This document shows positions 46,901 through 57,924 of a DNA stretch of 64,000 bases, one piece after another (the stretch's first letter is position 1; the number at the start of each line of letters is the position of its first letter). The translations under genes and the position numbers were made by a program. The stretch is from Bisporella sp. PMI_857 (lineage: Eukaryota > Ascomycota > Leotiomycetes > Helotiales > Helotiaceae). The notes beneath the pieces were generated by a model. It saw only the letters and a list, made by a program, of their open reading frames with translations. It was not told the origin of the DNA and did no database searches. Where the stretch lies: NCBI GenBank assembly GCA_021307315.1, contig JAJSPD010000059.1:62001-126000 (forward strand), read 5' to 3'.

Positions 46901-48461
46901 ACTGCTCGAATTCGTGGTTATAATACTAGACGAACTTGTAGGTGATAATGTCGAAGAAGCTGAAGAAGTTGAACTGCTCGAATTTGTGGTTGTTATACTT
47001 GATGAACTTGTAAGTGATAACGTCGAAGAAGCCGAAGAAGTTGAACTGCTCGAATTCGTGGTTATAATACTAGACGAACTTGTAGGTGATAATGTCGAAG
47101 AAGTCGAAGAGGTTGAACTGCTCGAATTTGTGGTTGTTATACTTGATGAACTTGTAAGTGATAACGTCGAAGAAGTCGAAGAGGTTGAACTACTCGAATT
47201 CGTGGTTATAATACTTGATGAGCTCGTAAGTGATAACGTCGAAGAAGCCGAAGAGGTCGAACTGCTCGAATTCGTGGTTATAATACTCGACGAGCTCGAC
47301 GATGAGGGACAGCCAGCCATGGAGGAATAAGAGGTCGCGCAGGATGTCTCAAATCTTCCATCAGAATTTCGATAGGTTGAACATGATACCGCAGTTGCGG
47401 CACAGGAATTGCTGCTAACCGAGACAGGAGGTGTGGTAACACTTGAGGAAGTTGAAGTTTGAGAAGAGGAGCTCGTAGAGCATGGTCCAAGGGTCGATGT
47501 TGAACATGAAATTTCGAGTTGTCTCTTTGCCTTTAGAATGTTGTGGTATGTTGTGGTGCAGGCAATCCCAAGGCTCACTCCGCGGATACACGTTGGAGTC
47601 GGAGTGGGAACTGAGGTGCTGGACGTTGGCGTAGGTGTAGTTGATGTGCTCGTGGTGCATATTCCCACCCTTAGCAGCGAACAAGATGTTGTGGCGCCCT
47701 GCCTCTTTGCCTTCAAAATAACTGGCTCAGTCGTGCAAGAAATATTATAACTAATTCCCCTGATACAAGTGGCTGTTGGTGTAGGCGTAGGTATCGGTGC
47801 AATGATCGGAGAGCGTGAAAACCGGATAGGTGATTTTATAGGTAGAAGAATTAGGGAGGAAGAGGTTGATGTCGAACAAGGCGTTGCGACAACTGTACTG
47901 CGGCATGTAACTTCCTGGTATCGTTTGTTCAACTTGTCTGGGAACCGCTCCGTCACGCAGTTGGTTTTGGTGCTATAGCAGCCCAAAGATAAATGAAATA
48001 TTGTCTCAGGAATGAACGTTGGAGCCAAGGTTATTCTTGGTTCAAGTTCAGCTAATCTCTTCTCCACTGTATTGATATCGGCGAAGTTGGTTGTTCGAGG
48101 CAAAGCATAGGTACTTTTCAAGACATTCTCTTGCCACCTAGCCACTTCATGGTGTCCCTGTTGAGCTGGTACATTTTCCAGATTCCTCCGCGAGGGAATA
48201 TGGAAGCTCGAGTTTGAACCATCCGGCAACTTCTTTTGGAGAATAATGAGAAGAACAATCAAGGCAATAGTAACGATCAGGCTTCCAATTAAGCCATAGA
48301 TCCGGATAAGCACCGGCCGTTTTTGAGGGTCTCCTCGTTCTAATCAATTTCTGGTCAATGCGTGTGCCAATTGGGGATCACAGGAAATACTTACGTGAAA
48401 GTTTTAGCCTCCTCCCTCGACTCGCCCAACTATCTCGGCTGCTCCTAATTGAAGGCGCCAT
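43903..48461 (-). CDS. Large Ser-rich repeat protein with multi-span C-terminal domain (DUF3433-like)
   Basis: Three exons (48395-48461, 44515-48339, 43903-44468) give 1485 aa. The second intron (44469-44514, 46 nt) has a GC donor and a CTAAC branch site; it restores the frame exactly (KRLFR/DAQTFAPYI). A first membrane span lies at about residues 35-57. Then comes an extracellular part with a Cys module (TCIRGISYNISCTT...ILKAKR) present twice at about 208 and 279, a 24-residue Ser/Thr repeat array (about 369-699), and more Ser/Pro/Val sequence. From about 990 on there are several membrane spans with LGDYTPLIVARGFL and PIQFAMICAHIGTG, and a cytoplasmic loop. The layout (long glycosylated ectodomain, multi-span end) fits fungal DUF3433-type surface proteins, possibly sensors or adhesins. 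Family assignment is tentative. Confidence 0.75.
46310..47300 (-). repeat. Tandem repeat, 72 bp (24 aa), about 14 units
   Basis: Units of SSSSIITTNSSSSTSSASS TLS(L/P)T type, some 69 bp (one Ser missing), forming residues of about 369-699 of the surface protein. Variants I/T at the fifth and A/T at the 17th residue occur in a patchy order, a sign of unequal exchange. Confidence 0.95.
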
Positions 48462-49728
48462 GGTGGAAATCAAAATATGCTCAGGAACGAATGGCAATGA
48501 CAGCTAGAAGTAAATGATCGCTGTAGTAGTCAGCTCAGGGAACGGATGAAGATACATGGCAGCTCTGTTCATGTCAGTAGAGAAAGACAAAAAAGAGAGA
48601 TAGCACTTGTGAGGCTGTAACGGCGTCCCAAATAGACATATGGTTCTGAGGATGGGATGCAGGGTGCGCCTGGGGTATGGGTTGTGTTTGGCCAGCCTAC
48701 AAGTCTTAACCCCAAAGCGAACCAATCCTTTTGTGCAATCCCGGGAGACCGGCTCCATTGGTGTCTCCAAATAGTCAGCCTTGCAAGCCTTACCAGTCCG
48801 TTGGAGATCTGCGAGATCATTGGGCATGGAGTGGGAGAAGCCTATCTTTATCAGCCTATCGAAGCAGCGATATGGCGTCCGGACATAGAGACGCAGGGGA
48901 AACAGTGACTCAAGACTCCCAGACGATGAGTGAATTTGCATTGGCGGCTGCGTAGGGCTGCTTATGCATGACAGAGCCAAGCGCTGTTGAGCAGCTTAAA
49001 GATGCTGAGGAAGCTGAGATGGGAAGGTCGGAGACCCATCTGGTTGGCTACCATGTGCATTTGGGACCAGGCCTTAGGCCCCAGTAACGCCATGGAGACT
49101 CAGCATTCGTTTGTGTAACAATAAAATTAGGCTCACAATTAGGCTGCCAGTTTTGTTATACGCCCTCTCCGCCAAGGAAAATTGCCGTTGCGCCATTCCT
49201 CATCGTTCGCAAGTGTCAAATCTAGCACAGCCATGATTAGACCAAGTTTCCTTCCCTAGGCCAAACTTTATTGTTGTAACGCCTTTTGCCCCTTTATCTA
49301 CTGTTCGGCAGATAGGCACCGGAAGGTTTGCTCATCCCCACTATTACTGGTTTTCACGGGCCAACCCCAAGCCAAATTCGCTTCAGCGGCTTATAGGCTT
49401 TAATCTTCGAAATACAGGCTATCTCGCTTAATTTATAGGGCCTCTTTTCAAGAGTATAGAGATATATTGCCTACCAACAATAGGACTTTAATTAAAATCG
49501 ATATTCTAAGTCTCTATTGGATATATACGGGCCCGCGCTTTGCTGAAAGGCACAAACTAGTGGTCTATTATCCGGCTGAAGGACCAGAAGTTGGGGATGG
49601 AAACCTATACCCTTCGTCAGATATGGTAAGTACTACTGAGTATATCCATTTAGAGGATGTGGCGGACCAGTACCAATTGTAAGTGGCAGCCTGGCCGATC
49701 CTGTTCAAATAGAGGAAGAAAGTCACGT
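48462..49728. other. No supported gene
   Basis: Promoter side of the surface-protein gene, then decayed sequence. A minus-strand frame of 158 codons at 48504-48980 has no features and is likely chance. The frame at 49467-49682 directly precedes the second LTR-like copy and could be the end of an element's ORF, but its composition gives no recognisable domain. Confidence 0.35.
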
Positions 49729-49913
49729 GGCCTTCAGAGAGTATAGGGCAAATAAGTATCAATTGCTGAAGGTTTTTGAACCTAAACTACAGGAGATAAT
49801 CCCTCTACTTATAGAGGTACGATACTCACATGTCATCACACTGTTGCCTACCGTTGCCTACCGTTGCCTATAATAGACTAGGTATAATCCTTAGACCTAG
49901 CCTGTTCAACAGA
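49729..49913 (+). mobile_element. LTR-like sequence, copy 2 (truncated)
   Basis: Matches 1-203 over its whole length except for 20 bp fewer in the GTTGCCTACC array (three units at 49841-49870). The TATA part of the LTR is missing, so this copy is truncated on the right. A purine-rich stretch just before it (AGAGGAAGAAAG at about 49711) could be a polypurine tract if the element lies upstream. Confidence 0.6.
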
Positions 49914-50759
49914 TCCTTACCCGCAGAGCTCTTTCCGGCATGAAGATTCAACGATTTCCTTTCACCCCTCTAACGTCCGATATATCAGATCAGATGCGCG
50001 GCCTCCCTCTTCTGGAGTACTGCCCATCATAGCCAATTCTAATAGTGGTCACCAGCATGTGGAATCTGCGCTGGGGGTGGGCTTGTTTGGTGGAGGTTAG
50101 CTCCAGGATCCGAATTGTGTCTGATCCTCTGTCGCTGCTAATGGACAAGAATTGTCCGATTTGAGTAGCTGCGATAACTGGGAAACAGCCTTCCGGAAGA
50201 TATGTCCCACAAAGTATGCTTGAACCTTTATATAAGCAAAACGAGTATTATGATCCACCATTTGGACCTGGTGGTTGTCAGATCAATAGCGAGGACTATT
50301 TAGCCGTACATCTGCTTTATGGAGTACATCAAGGAGAAGGCTCATGAATTTTAGCTGTGCATCTTTCAGACGTTTGACTGGAAAGATGCTTTCAGCAACG
50401 GCTATCAAGGAAAGCATTAACAGAATTCTGTCGTTCACTGACTCAAGGACTTCGTGCGTCCAGTTGAACCCATCCCCTCTACCAGGGTTAAAGCCTTTGA
50501 CTTAGGCGTCCTACTTCTTTTTACCTTACGACCTGTGGGATGAGAAGTGAGTTATCGTTTAATCCCCCTACCCTCGACGTTGGCAGAAATTAGTGGTCAT
50601 AAGATGGTTGTTTGGACATCCTGCATGTCTTGAATTGGACTATGATAGAATGTACTAACTCTAAGACGACCCAAGGCAGAGGGTGCTGCTCGCGGCGCAC
50701 CAAATAGTGATGCGGATTGGCTACGCTCAATTTCGAATCAACTGACGAGCACCAAGGGA
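49914..50759. other. No supported gene
   Basis: Decayed DNA with only short frames. Confidence 0.35.
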
Positions 50760-51048
50760 GCCGCGCACAAGATAAGCACTTGAGCAAGCAAAGGCAGTGT
50801 TCGCTCAAAAGCAGGTCGCTCCGGAGCTCGACTTGAGGTTCCTAAACCTGCAAAGTCACCACTCACGACGTACGAACTTCGGAGCTACTATACTCCATCT
50901 GTAGCCTCGCAGCATCAGAAGCTACCCAAAATCGTCCACGAGAAGCTGAGTACATTAGGTAGTGGCATATTTGGGGCTGTTCATAATACGGTGAGCCTTA
51001 AAACTGGGAATCTGTTGACCGTCAAACAAGCAAGGCGCCGCTGCTCTT
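50760..51048 (+). pseudogene. Protein kinase N-lobe relic
   Basis: The plus-strand frame encodes TYELRSYYTPSVASQ, then STLGSGIFGAVHNTVSLK and TGNLLTVKQARRR before a TGA at about 51048. GSGxFGxVH is the glycine-rich loop of Ser/Thr kinases and L-x-V-K the strand-3 lysine. No catalytic loop (HRD) or DFG is found downstream, so only the start of the domain is left. Confidence 0.7.
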
Positions 51049-51993
51049 GATCGACAAGACTTTCGAGCAAGGCAGCGATCTCAATATCTGCTGGTGTCTA
51101 ATTTGGTGGCTGATTTGGCCCTTCTAGAGCTTTTTGATTGCTGTTCTCACTATCCAGTAGCAGGCCCAGGTGGGTACCAGCTGTGGATATGAACCTGGCT
51201 AATCTTTGTCTGGCTGAGTAGGTATTGTATGCCACGAGCAGTAGTCAGATGCGTCGTTGATGCTTTTGTGAGCGGCACAAAAAGCGGAGCAATCATATAA
51301 ATACTCGTTGTATAATGGCAGAAAATCAAATGCTGCCGATTCGTCGGCTGAGGGACTAAAGTCGTAAGCAGCATCAACAGAATCTAAGTTCCGGCGCAAT
51401 TGTATAACAGGTCGCTGGCTGGCTGCCGGGATCTTGTGTATCTCAAAAAGATGCGAGTTAAGACTGCTAGAGTAGCAGCGTGCTTGCATTGGTAGCAGTA
51501 AAAAAACCGGAAGTCCGGGATTCTCAATCACATGAAGGAAAAGTGTAGGGTCGATGTTTGGACATTTCTAGCTGACTTTCCTGGCCGACCTGATTAATCT
51601 AGCTAGATAACTAGCATTTCTGGCTAACGCTAGCTAAAGTCATGTACCCTGTTGTGGCCGCTTTCGATCTCGGGTTGTCGTCTTTATTTATGGTGCGTTA
51701 GCCAATATGATTATTAAAGTGGCATCATGGCAGATTTTAGTGAAAGGGAGGTCTCAGGTCATAGTCCTAGCCTTGCCGGCCCATTCCTATAGAGTGAGTG
51801 CGATGCTCTGGGTCGCGAGAATTTGCTCTGTGTTGTCGAAAAATAGATTATTAGGGGAATTTTTGTACAGTTTTGATTGTCCCGGTCGCATCGGGGTCTC
51901 GTCCTCGCCATTATCACAAGCCTTTCGTGGTCGAGATGTGATTTGAATAGTGTGAACGCTGGGAGTCTCTTTAAACGGCATGCATAGAATAAG
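51049..51993. other. No supported gene
   Basis: A minus-strand frame of 110 codons at 51199-51531 has coding-like composition without recognisable features. An inverted pair TGACTTT/AAAGTCA flanks about 51573-51640. Confidence 0.35.
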
Positions 51994-52479
51994 CTACTCG
52001 TTTATATCACTCACAACGAAGTCCCTTTTTTCCGAGTTGCTAGCCCTGCCTTGCCCTTCTGGAAATTCTAGCGCCGAGAGTATGCTTGTTTCGAACAATG
52101 CTTCAGCGTTACTGCAATCGCTATCATAGTTCAACAGATCTAGGTTTCCATGTTGATCTTTTCTGAGACATCTGTTGTTGAACGATATATAAGGCGCAAT
52201 AATAATTTGGCAAGAAGCATGTGCTTTTTGCAGTTTCACATCTGTAAAACCTCGAGTGGTTCTGCTCTTAGCCGAGCAGCACCCGCTTGGCACCTGTGTG
52301 CCGGAAGCTGAAGCTTCCATCACTGGAGCAAGCACCAGAGCTTCCAACATCACTAGAATAAACGTCAGAAATATCTTCTTCCGATGCGCATTCCATGCGG
52401 ATGTCGGATCTGCCTTCCCTTTCGGTAAAGATATCGGGGTTTCAGCCACCTCCGAACAGCCAATTGAACGTCGTGTCAT
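51994..52479 (-). CDS. Hypothetical membrane-anchored protein
   Basis: A single-exon frame of 161 aa with ATG at 52479. It has a basic N-terminus (AHRKKIF) followed by a hydrophobic stretch (LTFILVMLEALVLAPVM), a Cys-containing body, and a Kex2-like EKRD near the end. It is divergently arranged with the HET gene, starting 228 bp away, so the two may share a promoter region. No family is recognised. It could be chance; the lack of stops over 161 codons and the clear hydrophobic segment favour a real gene. Confidence 0.4.
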   Translation of the reverse strand: MTRRSIGCSEVAETPISLPKGKADPTSAWNAHRKKIFLTFILVMLEALVLAPVMEASASGTQVPSGCCSAKSRTTRGFTDVKLQKAHASCQIIIAPYISFNNRCLRKDQHGNLDLLNYDSDCSNAEALFETSILSALEFPEGQGRASNSEKRDFVVSDINE

Positions 52480-52707
52480 GTCTCACTCCTCACAATCCTC
52501 ATTGGCATCAAGGCCATTTTATTCCTTTAAGCTTCCTCCCTTTTACACCACAGCCCGCTGCTGCTACAAAGTCGTTTCTCGAGAATTGCAGCTGCTGGCC
52601 GGCAATATCAGCCGCATTGGACTGGGTTCTCCATTGGTACGGCAGAAGATAAAAACCTTACCGGTCGCCTCCGTCAAAATCTTGCAGCTACTCGGGGCCT
52701 TAATAGC

Positions 52708-54870
52708 ATGATGTCTCTGAGTGAGATGCTGACCAAGAAACTTCGTCTCGATAGCTTACTGTCAAATAGAAGCGAGAGCAGCAAGGTATGGTTGTGCTGG
52801 AGGTGTCGACGCATTCCACTCAAATACGTATTCCTGGTTGCCACTCGAGAAACCGAGTCTGCAGGCCCTCACAGAATCGAGCTTGGATCATATGATGCCA
52901 TTCAAAAAAGAACGCATTGCCCCCTTTGCAAACTCGTGCTGTCCCTTCTGACCGAAGGAAGTTTCACATCTCCAGAGACACTAGAAGCTCTCAGCAAAGA
53001 GCCGCAAAATAAGGGCTGCATTCTGTCAATCAGCGAAGAATACGGCGAAGTGGACCTTTCAGTTTCATATTGCGGTACAGGCATGGGAAGGATCAAGTTG
53101 GTGACGGAAGACAACCACAAGGACAGTGTTCGCCAAGCACATGGTATTCGTTCAGTTGGTATGAAGGAAACCCTGAGACAGGTCCAAGGCATTGGCGTCG
53201 ACCAGAATGACCAGGCAATCTCGGTAAGTAGGGTTCACGAGTGGCTCACAAGGTGCCTGGGGAAACATGATTGTTGCAAGGTAGCAGACCTCAAGGCAAG
53301 TAGAAGTCGGCATGTTCAGCTTCTTGCAATAGACGTTCTGGGCAATAAGCTAGTCTCAATCTCGTCGGGTGAGCGATACATAGCTCTCAGCTATGTCTGG
53401 GGTGGCACTAGCATGCTCCAGACTACGAAAGCCAATATCTCATCACTAAAGACATCAGGCGCGTTGGGATATCACTGGGAACAACTTCCACATATTATCC
53501 AAGATTCGATATCCTTCGTCAGGATGCTCGGGGAACGTTATCTCTGGGTCGACAGCCTGTGCATTATACAAGATGACGAGTGCAGCAAACGAGAAAACAT
53601 CAAAGGGATGAATAAGATTTACAACCAGGCGTTTTTTACGGTTGTTGCTCTCTCTGCCCAAGGTGCCAACTCTTTTCTGCCTGGAGTCCGACCGCATACT
53701 CGCCCACCCCAGCCGATAGCTACAATTCGTAAGCTGCCTCTGGCTGTTGTACCTCCCGACCTTTACCAAATCCTCGACCGCGGGTTCACATACGATTCCC
53801 GCGGGTGGACTTTTCAAGAGCGCGTTCTATCGCGGCGTTGTATCTACTTTACGGAGAAGCAACTTTATTTCAATTGCTACGAGGCGACAGCTTGTGAAAC
53901 ACGCAGAATTCCCGATTGGAATGATACATTGCAAATGTTCAACCGATTAGCTTTCGCAGTCCGCAGGGCGGAATTTGAACCTCGTCAAAATGGCTCGTAT
54001 TTACTGGAAGATGAAGAGAGGGACCTATACAGATATATGGTAGAGGGCTACACAAACAGAAACTTATCCTATAAAGAGGACATTTTGAATGGATTCAAGG
54101 GTATCTTGGCCGTGATGAAATGTCTAGGAACAGAAGAAATTGTGAATGGTGTGCCACTTCGGATTTTGGATGCAGGATTACTCTGGATACCAGCAGTGCG
54201 TGGCATACAACGAAGGGTAACTAGGAACAATGTTGCAATATGTTCTAGTTGGTCATGGGCGGGATGGCTTGGTAAAGTTCACTATATGGCGGAGCTTCGA
54301 GGGAATGCGTTAACCGAAAGACTACGGAGAAGGTTAGAAGATCTGCACGTAGAGCCGCTCTTGGATGATGACAGCTGGTGTCACGACCCGGACCTCAAAC
54401 CACGAGTCCTTAGATTCTCAACAGAGACACTTCCTCTCTCCTCCTTTAGCATCGAGTCGTCGGCTTATGTTGGATTCCCCTGCTTCTCTCGCGAGCCAAT
54501 GCATCGCATTCTCGATTTACGCGGCAAGCATTGCGGTATGATTTTTTCTTCCCGACCTTTCCTTCCAAGATCCATCTGTGACTATGGGCTTCTCCTGATA
54601 TCTAGTATTAAGAAATCATCTCATATCTCGGATGATCGCTCTGTATCGGTCGTGGATGTCCACATGAAATTTCCAGGTCGCACAATTCACTATGTGCGCC
54701 GGTACGACGAAAATATCTTTAACGATTCGGGGAGCCAGGATCATGTGCTAAATATCATGATCGTAGAATGGAAGTCGTATGGGCCTGCAGAAAGGGTTGC
54801 GTTGGCGCAAATTCATGCCCAGGCTTGGAGAGAGGCAGGGCCGGAAATGAAGGTAGTGAGACTTGGGTGA
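52708..54870 (+). CDS. HET-domain protein
   Basis: A single-exon gene of 720 aa, complete and undamaged. A CxxC pair near residue 30 (LCWRCRR) and a second (CPLCKLV) may bind zinc. The HET domain starts near 220 with ERYIALSYVWGG, continues with RYLWVDSLCIIQDD near 277, and DSRGWTFQERVLSRR near 363; then come the usual downstream features (SYKEDILNGFKGILAVM, CSSWSWAGW near 513). HET-domain proteins cause cell death when triggered by incompatible partners. Two ATGs in a row (52708, 52711) start the frame; the first is used here. It is the only HET gene in the window without a break. A partner gene may be the divergent 51994 frame. Confidence 0.93.
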   Translation: MMSLSEMLTKKLRLDSLLSNRSESSKVWLCWRCRRIPLKYVFLVATRETESAGPHRIELGSYDAIQKRTHCPLCKLVLSLLTEGSFTSPETLEALSKEPQNKGCILSISEEYGEVDLSVSYCGTGMGRIKLVTEDNHKDSVRQAHGIRSVGMKETLRQVQGIGVDQNDQAISVSRVHEWLTRCLGKHDCCKVADLKASRSRHVQLLAIDVLGNKLVSISSGERYIALSYVWGGTSMLQTTKANISSLKTSGALGYHWEQLPHIIQDSISFVRMLGERYLWVDSLCIIQDDECSKRENIKGMNKIYNQAFFTVVALSAQGANSFLPGVRPHTRPPQPIATIRKLPLAVVPPDLYQILDRGFTYDSRGWTFQERVLSRRCIYFTEKQLYFNCYEATACETRRIPDWNDTLQMFNRLAFAVRRAEFEPRQNGSYLLEDEERDLYRYMVEGYTNRNLSYKEDILNGFKGILAVMKCLGTEEIVNGVPLRILDAGLLWIPAVRGIQRRVTRNNVAICSSWSWAGWLGKVHYMAELRGNALTERLRRRLEDLHVEPLLDDDSWCHDPDLKPRVLRFSTETLPLSSFSIESSAYVGFPCFSREPMHRILDLRGKHCGMIFSSRPFLPRSICDYGLLLISSIKKSSHISDDRSVSVVDVHMKFPGRTIHYVRRYDENIFNDSGSQDHVLNIMIVEWKSYGPAERVALAQIHAQAWREAGPEMKVVRLG

Positions 54871-55681
54871 TTGGCAAACACTATTGAGACATCTTTGGTG
54901 CTCCCAGAACACAATCATATAGCTTAGGGGGGTACTCTCTCTGCCAATATTCAATCTCACATTCGGCCCTAACTAACCATTTTCTGAGAAGCATAACATA
55001 CTCCGGAGAAGAACCTTACGCTTGGCGTGTGTGCACAGGGCCCAAACTAGCGAGAATAAGTCATACTCCACTGCGACTTATTACAGTAGGGGAAAATAAC
55101 GTTAGGGCTGGGCGGAGAATTTTGTCACCCTCTGGTGAAAGTTTGGGAATTCACAGCTCACTCATTTATACTGTCTTAGCAATACACTATTTCGCTATTA
55201 TATGACTTTTAGCGCAAAATCACAATCTCTTCTATGGAAACTACTACGAATTGGGAATAGTACGGGATGGACAGTCATCCTTGCGCTTCCGCGTGGAGTG
55301 ATTGGACTGAGAGTGCATTTCAATGCAATGGGATGGATCGAGTCAGCCCCAGCCCGAGCTCCGAAACGAATCAGGGCAATCGGCAATGTGTCGCGGATCC
55401 TACAAGCAAGTTTAACCGTAAGCAAAAGCTACTGGCTGATACACTTATGAGCTTTTAAATTTTCTTACAAATTAAAATCATGCTATGTCAAATAAGATAG
55501 TCGCCCGGAAAGCTAGCCTGGTCAAATGCTGTCCACAGAGAAAGTGGTGCCGGAGCAGCTGAAGCCAAGAAAGCCACAGGAGGAGTAGCGGAAAGATCCG
55601 TCATACTCTACTACCGGAGAACAAAGATCAGTGATAAAATTTGTCTATGTAAATGGGCTGTGTCCAACAGCTGTGTTATCC
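54871..55681. other. Intergenic
   Basis: No supported gene. A frame at 55202-55450 overlaps another on the same strand and has no start context. Confidence 0.4.
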
Positions 55682-57443
55682 ATGGGCACCGCTATACTCT
55701 TGAAGTCATCAGAGTTGAGCGTTGCCAGTTTGTACAGACCGGCAATGGCCTCTCTATACACCTCAGAGCAGCCAACACCTGGCTTAATATATTCTGATGC
55801 AGAATTCTCTGGTAAATACTTCGACATCTGGCTTCATTCGGTTAGTCTATCCTACAAACCACCTTTGCCTCATTTGGATTCACTGACCTCAGCAGTCTCC
55901 TGTTACCCGGGAAGGTAACATCTCATCAGATGATAATTTAATATGCTATCTTGAGGGAAAATATAGCGAAGAAGTTAATTTAGGTAACAAGCATCGTTTG
56001 CGACTATTGTACGCTCAAAACCAAATCACGATGTGGTCATCTGACTATTTAAGAGTCCAGCACTACCCAGAGGATATGGCACCTTTGGTGGAAAGAAGAC
56101 TGCCTTTCAAGAACCAACACATACACAAAAACATCCAAAAAAATTTCAAGCTTCCTTTGGTTTTCGAAAAGACTTTCATATTAACAACTGGAGTAGCAAT
56201 GATTACAACCGAGGGGAACGGGATCGGTTCGTTGCCACCTTCAAAGAAACTGTGCCTCCACTGAATCAAAGCCAGGGATTCTGCTGCAACAACAGCTTTT
56301 AGCAAAAGAGTTCTGGACTCTGAGCCTGTCGTATGACCCAGATTCTGAAGTGATTTGTTGTCTCGTTGGCTGCCAGCCAAATGCCAGTATCAAAGGCATC
56401 CTCGATTTCGTCAAAACTAATATTGAGCTTGCGCTACATCCACTTTTGCTTCCAGCTTACGCTTTTGAGACCATGGTAACGCAGTTAGGCGAAAACATAT
56501 CGAAAGTTCGTTACGAAACTCTTGAACTGGACGATAAGATAGAAATATCCCAACAAAAAACTCAAAATCAGACAGGTGCTCCAAAGCAGACAGATATATC
56601 AAAGCAGCTACAATCGTCCCCGACGACAGTTATCCCGTTCGACAATGACCTGGCAAATAAGGCATTTCTCGCTACACATCACCATCTGAGCAACGGCCAT
56701 TTGGAACTCACTACTGATATGGGCAGACTTATCAGTCGAGCATTCGAGCTGCTGAATCGGAGAATGCGTCGGAATAAATGGCATACGTGCCTCGAGAGGT
56801 ATTTCGATGATAACGCGGCTCTAATGAGTCGATTTGAACAAGCAGCTGCAGCCTACACTCGTAAGATGGAGACTTTGGGGATAGTTGTGAGTTTCTCAGG
56901 TTTGGGATTCATCCGACAGGAAATTTTACTGAATAATGACCATAGTACAACAATCGAGTTGCCCAAGATAACAACGCCATTGGCCTCGCTATTGCTGTGA
57001 ATTCGCATCGCCTGAGCTCTGAAAACGCCCGGGACAGCGCTGCTATGAAGGTTATAGCGTTCTTAGCAAATTTGCTACTTCCGAGTTCCTTTCTCTGGGT
57101 AAGTGAAAGATTATGTTCTCTCTTCCGTTATTAACTTTTTTCGGAGTCGCTGTATAGTGCACCAATTGTGGAAGGTCGAGTCCGTTGGTGGTATTATCTG
57201 TTCTCTATTCCGATAACTCTTAGTTTCTTTGCTGTGTGGTTGGTCTGGTACTCACGCCTTGATTGGACGTTAGTGAAAAAGGAGAATAATGCCAACCGAG
57301 AAATGGAGAAATTAAGCTTGCAGTATCGGCAAATATACAGCAGTAGTATCGAGACGGAGCAGCTCTGGAGCCACAAGATGTGGGAAGGCTATGAGCGGTG
57401 GCTCAGTAAGTTGCGCAAGGAAAAACGGGACGATAAAGTCTGA
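55682..57443 (+). CDS. CorA-like two-span membrane protein (frame broken at two homopolymers)
   Basis: Four exons (55682-55914, 55967-56886, 56946-57098, 57147-57443) with GT-AG introns. Exon 2 has two shifts, at A4 (56167-56170) and T4 (56297-56300). Adding one base to each closes the complete 534-aa frame, including all exon phases. The soluble part shows FDIWLHSVSL, RLLYAQNQITMWS, DYNRGERDRFVAT and LSYDPDSEVICC, then a long helical stretch (LPAYAFETMVTQLG). The end has ARDSAAMKVIAFLANLLLP, then EGRVRWWYYLFSIPITLSFF, two membrane spans as in CorA-like fungal proteins (A-x-x-D-x-x-x-M-K at the start of span 1). No GMN motif is seen, so ion transport is uncertain. Many homologues are regarded as signalling proteins. 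Confidence 0.7.
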
Positions 57444-57924
57444 TACTTCTTATGGTTCTAAGAAGAACTATAACACCGCTGTAGTCTTAGGCAGCGCACC
57501 GGAAGGGAGAATGTAAGGATAATGTCATGAGATAAATTATGAGAATATCAATTTCATTCCTTAGGTTACACTTAAAATCGACAAGAAGCAATGCTCGGCA
57601 CTCAGGAACAACTTAACTAACTCAGGGGTCTATGGAAGTTGCGACTATCGAGGTTGGACAAGATATACTGTATAACACATTTCGCTTGCAGAGATTCCGT
57701 TAAGCCCGTAACATAATGTCACAAACAGCACTCAACCTCAATGTATTACTAAAAACATGCTTTTGTACTTAAAATGCGCTAGGTGAAGAGCTAGTATTTT
57801 GATGATTACAGAAGGGATATACCCTTTAATCCACTTGGCTATCACTTCACATGATCCGGTCGAGGCACATATGTTACAGACACAACATACCCAGCCCGTC
57901 TCGATTTTCTATCTTATGCCAACT
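57444..57924. other. Intergenic between convergent genes
   Basis: No feature beyond the 3' ends of the two convergent genes. Confidence 0.5.

Noticed and set aside
46344..47330. A 328-codon plus-strand frame made of Glu/Val-rich repeats
   Set aside because: It is the antisense shadow of the 72-bp Ser/Thr repeat of the minus-strand surface protein; the unit length is a multiple of three and lacks stops on both strands.
48504..48980. A 158-codon minus-strand frame upstream of the surface-protein gene
   Set aside because: No features, and it overlaps other frames of similar quality on both strands.
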